64,000 nt of DNA from Rhizobium leguminosarum bv. trifolii WSM2297 (GCF_000271845.1 NZ_JH719392.1:721928-785927); one strand, 5' to 3'. Positions 16,570 through 26,530 are shown, numbered from the stretch's first letter. Numbers and translations are program-made. Notes: a model not told the origin generated them from the sequence alone.

Positions 16570-18927
16570 ATGAATCTGCTGAATTCCGTCCCGCAATTGT
16601 CCGACGACAGCCTGTTGGATCACGCGCCGCTCATTTGTTTTTCGCATCTCAGATGGGACTTTGTGCTCCAGAGGCCGCAACATCTGATGGAACGGTTTTC
16701 GCGTGGGCGGCCGGTCTTCTATTTCGAGGAGTTCATCCCCACCGACCATCATTTGGCCTATCTGGAGATACACCCCTTCGAAGGAACGAGCGTCAAGGCT
16801 GTTCGCCCGCGGATTCCCCATTGGTGGAACGAGGCCGATCGAGAGGCTGCTCTTCGCAGGCTGTTGGACGACCTGATTTTGCTCCACGGCGGCAAGCGTC
16901 CGATCCTTTGGTTCTATACGCCGCTGATGTTTGCCTTTGCCCAGCATGTTGACGCGGTCGCGGTTGTCTATGATTGCATGGATGAACTCGCGAACTTCAA
17001 ATTCGCCCCGGCCAATCTCAAAGCCTGCGAGCAGGCCTTGATGGCTAGCGCCGATGTCGTTTTTACCGGCGGCCTCAGCCTCTACGAGGCAAGACGGGAC
17101 CAACATGACAACATCCATGCGTTCCCGTCGGGGGTCGATACGCATCACTTCCGCGCCGCCCGAGGCTCGTTACCCGTTCCAGCCGACCAGGCGGATATTC
17201 CTCAGCCTCGTCTCGGCTACTATGGGGTGATTGACGAGAGGCTCGACCTCGATCTGGTCGGCAGCGTCGCGTCGGCCCGGCCTGATCTTTCCTTTGTGTT
17301 CCTGGGACCGATTGTGAAGATTTCGCCGGACGATCTACCCCGAGGCGCAAACATCCATTATCTCGGGCAAAAGGCCTATTCCGATCTTCCGGCATATCTA
17401 TCGGGCTGGCAGGCCGCGCTGATGCCGTTCGCACTAAACGAGGCCACGCGCTTCATCAGCCCCACCAAGACCCCCGAATATCTCGCCGCAGGCCGGCCGG
17501 TCGTTGGAACACAAATCGTCGACGTCGTGCGCACTTACGGCGACGTGCCGGGAGTGTTCTTGGCAAATGGCGCCCAGGCCTTTGCCGAGGCCTGCGAAGC
17601 GGCACTCATCTTGTCCCGCTCCGACACGGCCTGGTTGGATGTGGTGGACGGGGTTGTGGCGCAATCGTCATGGGACAGTACCTTTCGCAGAATGTCCGCG
17701 CTTGTCGACCAGGCGGCAGCGCAAAAAATCGTTTCGGCCGCCGTTCCCGAGAGATTTCGCGCCGGCACCAACCGCCGACCACCTTCGGATACCTTCGACT
17801 ATCTGATCGTCGGCGCGGGATTTGCCGGATCGGTTCTTGCCGAGCGGCTCGCAGCCGATGGTGGCAAAAAGGTCCTTGTCTGCGACAGGCGCTCCCATAT
17901 CGGCGGCAACACCTACGATCACTATGATGAGGCGGCGATCCTGGTTCACAAATATGGCCCGCACATCTTCCATACCAACAGCGAGGACGTCGTCGCCTAC
18001 CTTTCCCGCTTTACGGCATGGCGGCCCTATGAACATCGAGTGCTTGCCCAGGTCGGCGATCTGCGCCTTCCGATTCCCATCAATCGCACGACACTGAATG
18101 CTCTCTACAACATCGATCTGACCAACGATGCCGAGACGGCGCGGTTTTTGGCGGATCGGGCGGAGCCTTGCGATCCGGTGAAGACATCGCGCGACGTGGT
18201 GATATCGCAGGTTGGCGCGGAGCTCTATCGGACCTTCTTCGAGGGCTACACTCGCAAACAGTGGGGGCTCGACCCCTCCGAACTCGACCGATCTGTGACG
18301 GCACGTATCCCCACCCGGACCAACACCGATGACCGCTATTTCCTGGACCGCTTTCAAGCCATGCCGCTTGACGGCTATACCCGCATGTTCGAACGGATGC
18401 TGAACCACGACAATATCACCGTGATGGTCGCCACGGAGTTCGCCGATCTCAGGAATGAGGAACTGGCTGACCATACGATCTTCACAGGTCCCATCGACGA
18501 ATACTTCGGCCATTGCTTCGGGCGCCTGCCCTATCGCAGTCTGAAGTTCACCCACGAGACACGTGATGTGAGGCGACTGCTGCCGGTCGCGGTCATAAAC
18601 TTCCCGTCGGAGGATGTGCCCTATACGCGCGTCACCGAATACAAGCACCTCACGGGTCAGATCCATCCGAGGACCAGTATCAGCTATGAGTATGCAAGTG
18701 CCGAGGGAGAGCCCTACTATCCGATCCCGCGCCCGGAAAACCAGGCGCTTTACAAACAATACGAGACCCTGGCGCGTACGTGCGGCGACGTAACCTTTGT
18801 CGGGCGGCTTGGTACCTACAAATATTACAATATGGACCAGGTCGTCGCCCAGGCGCTAGCGACATATCGGCGCCTGCGGGATCGGCAAGGAACCAGCGGA
18901 ACCCTCGCCGGCGCCCGGCATGACTAG
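16570..18927 (+). CDS. glycosyltransferase-UDP-galactopyranose mutase fusion
   Basis: A 785-residue two-domain protein. Residues 1 to about 395 are a GT-B glycosyltransferase: it opens with SHLRWDFVLQRPQHLMERF and contains DCMDELANF and the donor-side TKTPEYLAAGRPVV. From about 405 to the end is a full-length flavoenzyme, UDP-galactopyranose mutase: an FAD motif (IVGAGFAGSVLAE), HIGGNTYDH, KYGPHIFHT, and the C-terminal GRLGTYKYYNMDQVV. The mutase makes UDP-galactofuranose, and the fused transferase may use it directly. No internal start with a binding site is seen at the junction, so the fusion looks genuine. The last 8 bp overlap the next gene. A GTG extension to 16450 is possible but not supported. 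Confidence 0.85.
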   Translation: MNLLNSVPQLSDDSLLDHAPLICFSHLRWDFVLQRPQHLMERFSRGRPVFYFEEFIPTDHHLAYLEIHPFEGTSVKAVRPRIPHWWNEADREAALRRLLDDLILLHGGKRPILWFYTPLMFAFAQHVDAVAVVYDCMDELANFKFAPANLKACEQALMASADVVFTGGLSLYEARRDQHDNIHAFPSGVDTHHFRAARGSLPVPADQADIPQPRLGYYGVIDERLDLDLVGSVASARPDLSFVFLGPIVKISPDDLPRGANIHYLGQKAYSDLPAYLSGWQAALMPFALNEATRFISPTKTPEYLAAGRPVVGTQIVDVVRTYGDVPGVFLANGAQAFAEACEAALILSRSDTAWLDVVDGVVAQSSWDSTFRRMSALVDQAAAQKIVSAAVPERFRAGTNRRPPSDTFDYLIVGAGFAGSVLAERLAADGGKKVLVCDRRSHIGGNTYDHYDEAAILVHKYGPHIFHTNSEDVVAYLSRFTAWRPYEHRVLAQVGDLRLPIPINRTTLNALYNIDLTNDAETARFLADRAEPCDPVKTSRDVVISQVGAELYRTFFEGYTRKQWGLDPSELDRSVTARIPTRTNTDDRYFLDRFQAMPLDGYTRMFERMLNHDNITVMVATEFADLRNEELADHTIFTGPIDEYFGHCFGRLPYRSLKFTHETRDVRRLLPVAVINFPSEDVPYTRVTEYKHLTGQIHPRTSISYEYASAEGEPYYPIPRPENQALYKQYETLARTCGDVTFVGRLGTYKYYNMDQVVAQALATYRRLRDRQGTSGTLAGARHD

Positions 18928-21900
18928 AAAACCTCACGTCACTCTAGCGACCGATAGCCTCAATCCTTCCGGGATGGGCGAACACATGCTCGCTCTCGGC
19001 CGCGGTTTGAGCGAATGCTGGGACGTCACAGTCGCGATCATGTCCGAGGATCCGACGGGCTTGTTGGTGCGCGCGGCGCGCTGCGGACTGGCAATCAAGC
19101 TGATCCAGGATACAGACGAGTTTCACGAGTGGCTGTCGAGATCCAGAATCGATATTCTGCATGTCCACGCAGGGATCGGATGGGAAGGGCATTCTCTCGC
19201 AGCGGCGGCCGATGCCCGAGGCATTCCGATCATACGCACCGAGCATCTCCCATATCTTCTCAATGACCCGGAACAAATCGAGTGTTACCGACGCGAAACC
19301 GAGAGATTGGCGCATCTCATCGTCGTTTCCGAAGCCTCACGTCAAAGCTTCCTTGAGGCACGGGTCGCGCCCTCGCGTTTGACGGTGGTCCGAAACGGCA
19401 TCTTTCCGCTGCTGCCCGTGCGATCCGCCATCGATTTTTCGGAGGGACTCGGCCTTGTCGGAAAGACGGTCCTTTTGACCGTCGCGCGTTTCACCGAGCA
19501 GAAAGACCAGGCGTCGCTGGTGCGCGCTTTGCCGGCCGTCTTGGAGGGCAATCCTTCCGTTGTCTTGCTTCTTGTGGGGACTGGTCCCGAAGAAGAGCGC
19601 GTGAGGGCCCTGGTAACGGATTTTGACCTGGCCGACTACGTCCAGTTTCTAGGGCAAAGGGACGATGTCGCCGAGATCATGGCCATCGCCGATCTTTTCG
19701 TTCTTCCATCGCACTTCGAGGGGCTTCCGCTGGCCGTTCTGGAGGCCATGTCGCTTGCGGTGCCCGTGATCGCAACCCGCATTGGCGGGACGGTGGAGGC
19801 GCTCGGCGATGATCATCCTTATTTCACCCAGCCGGGCAATCCGGCGGAGATTGCCGCAGTCATCAATCGCGCGCTAGCCGATCCCGGTCGACTGGCGGCA
19901 AGCGGCCGGTCCGGCCTTGAACGTTTCAAGCGGGACTTTTCCGTCTTTCGAATGGCCGCTGAGACTTCGGCGGTCTACGAGCGGCTCCTGAACCAGCCGC
20001 GAAACCGGACACAAAAGGACAGGTCAATGGAAAAGACACGGCTGGGCTTCATCGGCGTCGGCGGCATCGCGCGCCGGCACCTGGACGTTCTGGCGAGCTT
20101 CGACGATGTCGAACTCGTGGCATTTGCCGACCCTGATCTTGGACGGGCAGACGAGGCGGCGATGCGCTTCGGCGCGAGATCGTTCGCGCATCATCGCGAA
20201 ATGCTCGATACGCAACAGCTTGACGCGGTCTATATCTGCATCCCGCCTTTTGCCCATGGCGAGCCCGAACGCGATCTCATCCAGCGCCAGATACCGTTTT
20301 TTGTCGAAAAGCCGGTGTCGCTGGGCCTGGCGCAGGCCGAAGACATCGCTGCGGGCGTGGCCAACGCCAACCTCGTCACCGCTGTCGGCTATCATTGGCG
20401 CTATCTCGATATCGTCGACGAGGCAAAAAGCCTGTTGGCAGACAATCCCGCACAGCTTCTATCAGGCTACTGGCTCGACTCGACCCCCCCGCCGGAATGG
20501 TGGTGGAAAGAGGGGAAATCGGGCGGTCAGATTGTCGAACAGGCAACCCACCTCCTTGATCTCGCCAGGTGGCTCATCGGAGACGTCACGGAAGTCTACG
20601 GGCGCGCCAGCTACAAGGACAGGCCGGAATTTCCAGGCCTGGACGTACCGACGGTGACGACGGCAAGCCTCACCTTTGAAACGGGCGTGGTCGCCAATAT
20701 AGCTTCCACCTGCCTTCTCGGCTGGAGCCATCGGGTCGGCCTGCACATTTTTGCCGAAAGGCTGGCAATCGAGCTGACCGATCGCGACATCATGGTTGAT
20801 ATTGGACGCGGTCGCCCCGTGCGCACCGCCGACGGCGATCCAGTCTGGCGCGAGGACCGCGATTTTATCGACACCGTGCGTGGCGGTGAAAACCGCATCC
20901 GATGCCCCTATGGCGACGCTGTAGCAACCCACCAGCTTGCCCTGGCCGTCGTGTCCTCGGCTCGGAGTGGGTCGGTCGTGCACCTCGACCCCTCGGGGAT
21001 CAGACGGCCTCAACCGGCGCCGCTGCAGCCGCAGCCGCGGCTGCGGCAGGGGCTTGCATCAGGCCATCGCAAGATATGCTCGCTTGGCGTCGAGGCGCCA
21101 GGCCGCGCCTATTTCTTCGACTATGACGAAGGACCGCCGGCAGATGGCCAGTTGCGGCTTGACACGCTGTTCACTGGTCTGTCCGCTGGTACCGAGCTGA
21201 CGTTCCTGAAGCATACCAATCCTTATTTCCATTCCCGCTTCGATGGCGGGCGTGGTGTCTTTATGGAAGGCGAGCCCGATCTGCATTATCCCGTTCCATT
21301 CCTCGGCTACATGGAGGTCGCGCGCGTTTCGCAGTCGCGTGCACATGGTTTCTCCGAGGGCGCGGTGCTAGCGGCGAGTTATGGCCATAAGAGCGGCCAT
21401 ACGGCGGACCCCTATCACGATCTCTTGGTCCAGATGCCCCTCGAACTCGATCCCCTGCTCGGCATCTTCGTCGCCCAGATGGGGCCGATCGCCGCCAACG
21501 GGATCCTCCATGCCGACGCGGAAACGTTCGGGGCCAATGTCCCCGCACTCGGTGCGGGTGTCGCCGGTCGTCCGGTGATCGTTCTCGGGGCCGGCACCGT
21601 CGGTCTGATGACGGCGCTCTTTGCCCGCGTGCTTGGCGCCTCCGACGTGTTGATTGCCGACCCTTCCGACTTTCGCCGAGAAAAGGCGGAGGCGATGGGG
21701 CTGACCGCGATGACGGAAGATCAGGCTTGGCAGCATGCCAAGGCACGTTGGCACGACGGGACGATGGGACGCGGTGCCGATCTTGCGTTTCAGACACGAG
21801 CTCACCCCGGGAGCCTGCATACGGCCCTCAAAGCTTTGCGGCCGCAGGGTACGGTGATCGATCTTGCCTTCTACCAGCACGGAGCGGACGCCTTGCGGCT

Positions 21901-22156
21901 TGGCGAAGAATTCCACCACAATGGCCTGAACATACGGTGCGCTCAAATCAACCGCGTTCCCCGCGGGCTCGCTCCACTCTGGGATCGGCGCCGGCTTGCG
22001 TGTGCGACTGTCGACCTCCTTGCCTCGGACGGAACGATGATCCGTGAGCATATGGTTACCCATGTCGTCCCTATCGACGAGGCACCATCCTTCCTCGCTG
22101 ATCTGGTCGAGAACCGACCGGAGTTTCTGCAGGTCGTCTTCAAGGTTGGCAAATGA
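18920..22156 (+). CDS. three-domain glycosyltransferase-Gfo/Idh-MDR dehydrogenase
   Basis: A 1078-residue protein with three enzyme domains in one frame. Residues 1-365 are a GT4 glycosyltransferase (GMGEHM near the N-terminus, VARFTEQKDQ, and the donor motif HFEGLPLAVLEAMSLAVPVI). Residues 370-700 are a Gfo/Idh/MocA NAD(P)-dependent sugar oxidoreductase (GFIGVGGIARRHLD, EKPVSL). After a Pro/Gln-rich linker at about 695-715, residues 715-1078 form an MDR alcohol-dehydrogenase-like domain (VLGAGTVGLMTALFA). Met370 (20027) is preceded by AAGGA 8 nt upstream, so a separate two-domain oxidoreductase may also be made. It overlaps the next gene by ATGA. It probably oxidises or epimerises a sugar used by the transferase. 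Confidence 0.8.
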   Translation: MTRKPHVTLATDSLNPSGMGEHMLALGRGLSECWDVTVAIMSEDPTGLLVRAARCGLAIKLIQDTDEFHEWLSRSRIDILHVHAGIGWEGHSLAAAADARGIPIIRTEHLPYLLNDPEQIECYRRETERLAHLIVVSEASRQSFLEARVAPSRLTVVRNGIFPLLPVRSAIDFSEGLGLVGKTVLLTVARFTEQKDQASLVRALPAVLEGNPSVVLLLVGTGPEEERVRALVTDFDLADYVQFLGQRDDVAEIMAIADLFVLPSHFEGLPLAVLEAMSLAVPVIATRIGGTVEALGDDHPYFTQPGNPAEIAAVINRALADPGRLAASGRSGLERFKRDFSVFRMAAETSAVYERLLNQPRNRTQKDRSMEKTRLGFIGVGGIARRHLDVLASFDDVELVAFADPDLGRADEAAMRFGARSFAHHREMLDTQQLDAVYICIPPFAHGEPERDLIQRQIPFFVEKPVSLGLAQAEDIAAGVANANLVTAVGYHWRYLDIVDEAKSLLADNPAQLLSGYWLDSTPPPEWWWKEGKSGGQIVEQATHLLDLARWLIGDVTEVYGRASYKDRPEFPGLDVPTVTTASLTFETGVVANIASTCLLGWSHRVGLHIFAERLAIELTDRDIMVDIGRGRPVRTADGDPVWREDRDFIDTVRGGENRIRCPYGDAVATHQLALAVVSSARSGSVVHLDPSGIRRPQPAPLQPQPRLRQGLASGHRKICSLGVEAPGRAYFFDYDEGPPADGQLRLDTLFTGLSAGTELTFLKHTNPYFHSRFDGGRGVFMEGEPDLHYPVPFLGYMEVARVSQSRAHGFSEGAVLAASYGHKSGHTADPYHDLLVQMPLELDPLLGIFVAQMGPIAANGILHADAETFGANVPALGAGVAGRPVIVLGAGTVGLMTALFARVLGASDVLIADPSDFRREKAEAMGLTAMTEDQAWQHAKARWHDGTMGRGADLAFQTRAHPGSLHTALKALRPQGTVIDLAFYQHGADALRLGEEFHHNGLNIRCAQINRVPRGLAPLWDRRRLACATVDLLASDGTMIREHMVTHVVPIDEAPSFLADLVENRPEFLQVVFKVGK

Positions 22157-24426
22157 CCATCGAACCGACGCCGATACGGATCCTATTCGTTTTTGCTTGG
22201 CTGGTCGTCGGGGGAGAGGAGACCGAAGTGCGACTGCTGGCCAAACACCTCAATCGCCGCCGGTACCGCATCGACGTCGTGGCCTGCTTCAAAAAGCCCG
22301 GCATGCCCGAGCAGACCCATGTCCAGCTTCGCTCGCTAGGGATCGACGTCGACACCACGCCCTACGACCTGTCGTTTAACGACACCGTCAACTACCTTGC
22401 CGGAAAAATCTCGAGCTACGACGTCGTGATCTCCTGTCAGAACGTCGCGGATATCTATCCTGCGTTGGAGCGCCTGCATCTTCGCCCGCCGCTGATCGAA
22501 CATGGCGGGCTCGTTTCTGAAGCACTCGCCGGCCCTAAACATTTGACGACCCGCTACGTCGGCGTATGCCGTTCCATCCGCGACGCCGCCGCATCGCGGA
22601 TGCCGGGACGCGAGCATGATGCGCTTGAGATTCCTTCGATGGTCGACCTCTCGGCGTTCGATCCGGGATTGCGGGGACCGACCCGTAGGGCCCTGGGGAT
22701 TGCCGGGGACGAGGTCCTGATTGGCTGGGTCGGCCGGCTCGACCCCAAGAAGAACGTCGAGGACTTTATCGAAGCCGCTGCTCGGGTGAGTGTCGCGGCC
22801 AAGCATGCCAGGTTCGCAATTGTCGGCGGGCCTGATGCCTTCGTGCCGGACTATGCGGTTCAACTTAAGGCCATGGCGGCCCAACGCGGGCTGGGCGGTG
22901 TGCTTCAGTTTCTGGGCGACCGGCAGGATATCCCTGCCCTCATGGCGTCATTCGACATCTTTGCCTGGCTTTCAAATGGCGAAGGTATGCCGCATGTCAT
23001 TGGAGAAGCCGGTGCAGCAGCCCTGCCGGTGATCGCGACGCCCGATAACGGCGCGAAGCAGCAAATAGACGACCACATATCCGGCGTATTTGTCCCCTAT
23101 CGGGATGCCGCCGCCGTGGCCGGACATATGATGGCTCTGTTGCGGGACACGCAACGCCGACACGCACTTGGCATCGCACTACGGCGGAAGGTTGAAACCA
23201 CCTATTCAATCGAGGCGGTTTTGCCGCAGTGGGAGCAGCTGCTGGAGGATGTCTGCAGCAAGCGCCAAGCGGCTGGCCCGACCGGTCTGTTCAGGTCTTT
23301 TCTGCAGGGAGGTTTCGAATGCTCTACCCATCGCCTTCGGCCGTGGGAAGGTGAGACCATGGGCCGCCGTCTCGATATGATCGCCGCCGTCGGCCACGAT
23401 CGCTACGCCGAAGAGGACTACCGGCAGCTTCTAGGCATGGGGATTTGCACGGCGCGCGACGGCTTTAGATGGCACCTTATCGAGAAATCCGGTGGTTATG
23501 ACTGGTCGAGCGTGCGACCGATGGTACGGGCGGCCGCGGTGACCGGCACGCAGGTCATCTGGGATCTGCTGCATTATGGCTGGCCGGACGATCTCGACAT
23601 CTGGTCGCCGTGTTTTGTCGATCGCTTTGCTGCCTTCGCCGGCGCTTGCGCCAAGCTGGTGCGCGAAGAGTGCGACAGTGTTCCCTTTTACTGCCCGGTC
23701 AATGAGATTTCGTTTTTCTCCTGGGGCGGCGGCGATGCCGGCTATCTGAATCCTTTTGCCAATGGCCGTGGCTTTGAACTGAAGGTGCAGCTGGCGCGCG
23801 CCGCTATCGCTGCGATGGACCAAATCAGGGCAATCGACCAGCGCGCGCGCTTCGTTCACTGCGAGCCGGTAATCAACGTCACCGCGCATCCCTCACGGCC
23901 CGAAGAGCGGGGCATCGCCGAAGGTCACCGCCAATCGCAATACCAGGCGTGGGACCTCATTGGCGGACGGTTGTGGCCACAGATCGGGGGACGCGAGCGC
24001 TATCTCGATGTCATCGGCGTTAATTATTACTTCAACAACCAATGGATTCATGGGCGCGCGCCGATCGACATCGGGCACGAGTTATACAAGCCCCTCAATG
24101 AAATTTTGCGCGAGACTTTCGCCCGATACGGCAGGCCAATCCTCATCGCCGAGACCGGTATCGAGAACGAGCGACGGGCGACGTGGTTCGAATATGTCCT
24201 TGGCCAAGCTTCCCTCGCGATGCAGTCTGGCGTTCCGTTGGAGGGACTATGCCTCTATCCGATCGTAGATCATCCAGGTTGGGACGATGGCCGTCACTGC
24301 GCAAATGGCGTTCTTTCGACCGAGGTCACGACTTCCGGACGAACTGCCTACGCACCGCTTGCGACCGCCATTCAAGAGGCGGGGGCTCGAGTCCCTTTCG
24401 CCGCCCGCGAGTCGGCCAAAAGATAA
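22153..24426 (+). CDS. glycosyltransferase-glycoside hydrolase (clan GH-A) fusion
   Basis: A 757-residue fusion. Residues 1 to about 375 form a GT4 glycosyltransferase (WVGRLDPKKNVEDFI, and GEGMPHVIGEAGAAALPVI as the donor motif). From about 385 on is a TIM-barrel hydrolase of clan GH-A, GH1/beta-glucosidase-like: WDLLHYGWPDDLDIW, an acid/base glutamate in CPVNEISFF, and a nucleophile glutamate in ILIAETGIEN. A hydrolase joined to a transferase suggests trimming, editing or transglycosylation of the same glycan. The start ATG overlaps the previous stop codon. No signal peptide is present, so both activities are cytoplasmic or membrane-associated. No terminator was found after it. Confidence 0.8.
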   Translation: MTIEPTPIRILFVFAWLVVGGEETEVRLLAKHLNRRRYRIDVVACFKKPGMPEQTHVQLRSLGIDVDTTPYDLSFNDTVNYLAGKISSYDVVISCQNVADIYPALERLHLRPPLIEHGGLVSEALAGPKHLTTRYVGVCRSIRDAAASRMPGREHDALEIPSMVDLSAFDPGLRGPTRRALGIAGDEVLIGWVGRLDPKKNVEDFIEAAARVSVAAKHARFAIVGGPDAFVPDYAVQLKAMAAQRGLGGVLQFLGDRQDIPALMASFDIFAWLSNGEGMPHVIGEAGAAALPVIATPDNGAKQQIDDHISGVFVPYRDAAAVAGHMMALLRDTQRRHALGIALRRKVETTYSIEAVLPQWEQLLEDVCSKRQAAGPTGLFRSFLQGGFECSTHRLRPWEGETMGRRLDMIAAVGHDRYAEEDYRQLLGMGICTARDGFRWHLIEKSGGYDWSSVRPMVRAAAVTGTQVIWDLLHYGWPDDLDIWSPCFVDRFAAFAGACAKLVREECDSVPFYCPVNEISFFSWGGGDAGYLNPFANGRGFELKVQLARAAIAAMDQIRAIDQRARFVHCEPVINVTAHPSRPEERGIAEGHRQSQYQAWDLIGGRLWPQIGGRERYLDVIGVNYYFNNQWIHGRAPIDIGHELYKPLNEILRETFARYGRPILIAETGIENERRATWFEYVLGQASLAMQSGVPLEGLCLYPIVDHPGWDDGRHCANGVLSTEVTTSGRTAYAPLATAIQEAGARVPFAARESAKR

Positions 24427-25101
24427 AATTCCGTCGCAAGCCGCCCGATGAGAACGGGACGGCAGATCAGCCTTAAGCGCGAACGGACCAGCGTCTCGTC
24501 ATGCGCTGAACGCTAGCAGGACACGTTCCTGGTCAAGCCGCCAAGCAAGCATTTTTTCCCGACGACAGTTTCCGGGAAGTTGCGGTGCCCGTCTATCTCG
24601 ATATTCCCGCCAGCGGGAGCTGCGTCATAGGAGCGGTTGGCCAGATCGGGCAGGAACCTGAGGCTCCACTTCTGGATTGGCTAGAACGAACTTGCCCGTG
24701 AGATCGACTATTTTTTTATGAGATTGCCGGCGGTGCATTGGGGTTGGCCTCCTGCTCGAAGCATCGGGCCACCTTTTGCTGGTGGATGCCGACCGGCCGG
24801 GAGAGGAGGCCAGGGTTTACGGCTGATGCGGACCCTTCCGACAGCCAGTCGCCGTGATCAGCCAGCGCAATCCCGTCAATAGGACGATGGGGAAATGAGG
24901 ATCTGACCGCCGTGACCGGTAACTCACCACCAGTTGCAAACAGCTCCATGGTCTGGCGATAAAATTCGAAAACGATTGGATTGGTCGCCTTGAACCAGTT
25001 GATCATGTCGGTACCTTTGCCTTGGGAGGGCGAGGACGAGCGGCAGCTCGACGGGTCCGGGATTTAAGGTCCTGTAATTGACGCCGACTTACATCTCAAA
25101 G
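24427..25101. other. intergenic, island right end
   Basis: This 675-bp stretch carries no recognised gene. A minus-strand frame of 96 codons (25006-24716, starting MINWFKATNPIVFEF) has no good binding site; its middle (ALADHGDWLSE) faintly resembles the tail of the AgaL2 protein (ATHGNWLPE), so it may be an older fragment of a GH4 gene. A plus-strand frame ending near 24691 reads VPVYLDIPASGSCVIGAVGQ and could be another remnant. Confidence 0.35.
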
Positions 25102-26530
25102 AAAAAGCCCCGCGGTTGTTGCGACCGCGGGGCTCTTTGACGCCTGACCAGGGAGAGTAGGTCAGGCAGCCTTGACTTTACTGGATGTGCGCGCCCATTC
25201 GGGCAGCCAGTTGCCGTGGGTGGCGAGCAGGTCGTCGACCAGCGACCAGATCTGGTCGAGGTCGAGTTCGGCCGCCGTGTGCGGGTCCATCATCGCGGCG
25301 TGGTAGATGTGTTCGCGATTTTCGGTCATCAGCGCCTGCACCGTCAGTTCCTGGACGTTGATGTTGGTGCGGATCAGCGCAGTCAGCTGCGGCGGCAGGT
25401 CGCCGATGAAGGTCGGCTGGATGCCGGAGGCGTCGACCAGGCAAGGCACTTCGGCGGCGCAATTTTCGGGCAGCGAGGTGATGCAGCCGTTGTTGCGGAC
25501 ATTGCCGTAGATGACAGAAGGTTCGCCGGTCCAGACCGAATTGATGATTGAGGAGGCATATTCCTTCGACGGCTTGACCTCGATCTTGTCGGCCGAGCGA
25601 TAGGCCTCGGCCTGGCCCTTCCAGCGTTCGATCTGCTCGATGCAGCGCTTCGGATATTCATCGAGCGGAATGCCGAATTTCTCGATCAGGTCGTCACGGC
25701 CTTCCTTGATGAAATAGGGCGTATATTCGGCGAAATGCTCCGAGCTTTCGGTGACGAAATATCCCAGCCGCGTCAGCATCTCGTAGCGCACCTTGTTCGG
25801 GCAGCGCGGGTTCCAGCCGGGCTTCGGCGCCCTGCCCTCGCGATAGGCGCGCAGGAGATCGGGATAGAGGTTGCGGTAGGAGCCGTCGGCCTGGCGATGC
25901 TCGAATTTGAGATAGAAGGCCATGTGGTTGATGCCGGCTGCGCGGTAGCGGATTTCCTCGTAGGGGATGTCGAGGTCATGGGCGAGCTCCATCGCCGTGC
26001 CCTGCACCGAATGGCAAAGGCCAACCTGGCGGATCGTTGGGTATTTTTCCGATATCGCCCAGGTGTTGATCGCCATCGGGTTGACATATTGCAGCATGAT
26101 CGCCTCGGGGCAGACGGCGAGCATGTCCTCGCAGACCTTCCAGAGATGCGGCACGGTGCGAAGCCCGCGCATGATGCCGCCGACGCCGAGCGTATCGGCG
26201 ATCGTCTGGCGCAGACCATACTTCTTCGGCACCTCGAAATCGGTGACCGTGCAGGGCTCATAGCCGCCGATCTGGAAGGCGACGACGACGAAATCGGCGC
26301 CTGACAGCGCCTTACGCTGGTCGGAATAGGTCTCGGCCTTGGCCTTGACCCCGAGCGTCGAGATCAGCTTGTTGACGACGATTGCACTTTCTTCCAGCCG
26401 CTGCGGATTGAGATCCATCAGCGCGATCGTCGCACCGGATAAAGCGGGACGCTGCAACACGTCGCCGATGATGTTCTTCATGAAGACGGTGGAGCCTGCT
26501 CCGATGAATGTGATTTTGGGATTTGCTGCC
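25102..26530. repeat. right copy of 1.43-kb direct repeat (agaL2 plus terminator)
   Basis: The partner of 10139-11568, in the same orientation and one base shorter. Scattered substitutions separate the copies, clustered near the 3' end of the gene. This copy is in its native operon context. Confidence 0.95.
25106..25134 (-). terminator. rho-independent terminator of the agp operon
   Basis: A perfect 11-bp stem (25106-25116/25124-25134) with a 7-nt loop, followed on the minus strand by a T-run. It lies 27 bp beyond the agaL2 stop codon and ends the six-gene operon. Confidence 0.88.

Noticed and set aside
10139..26530. Composite transposon as the source of the agaL2 repeat
   Set aside because: The repeats contain only a glycosidase gene and terminator, with no transposase or terminal inverted repeats, so homologous recombination fits better.
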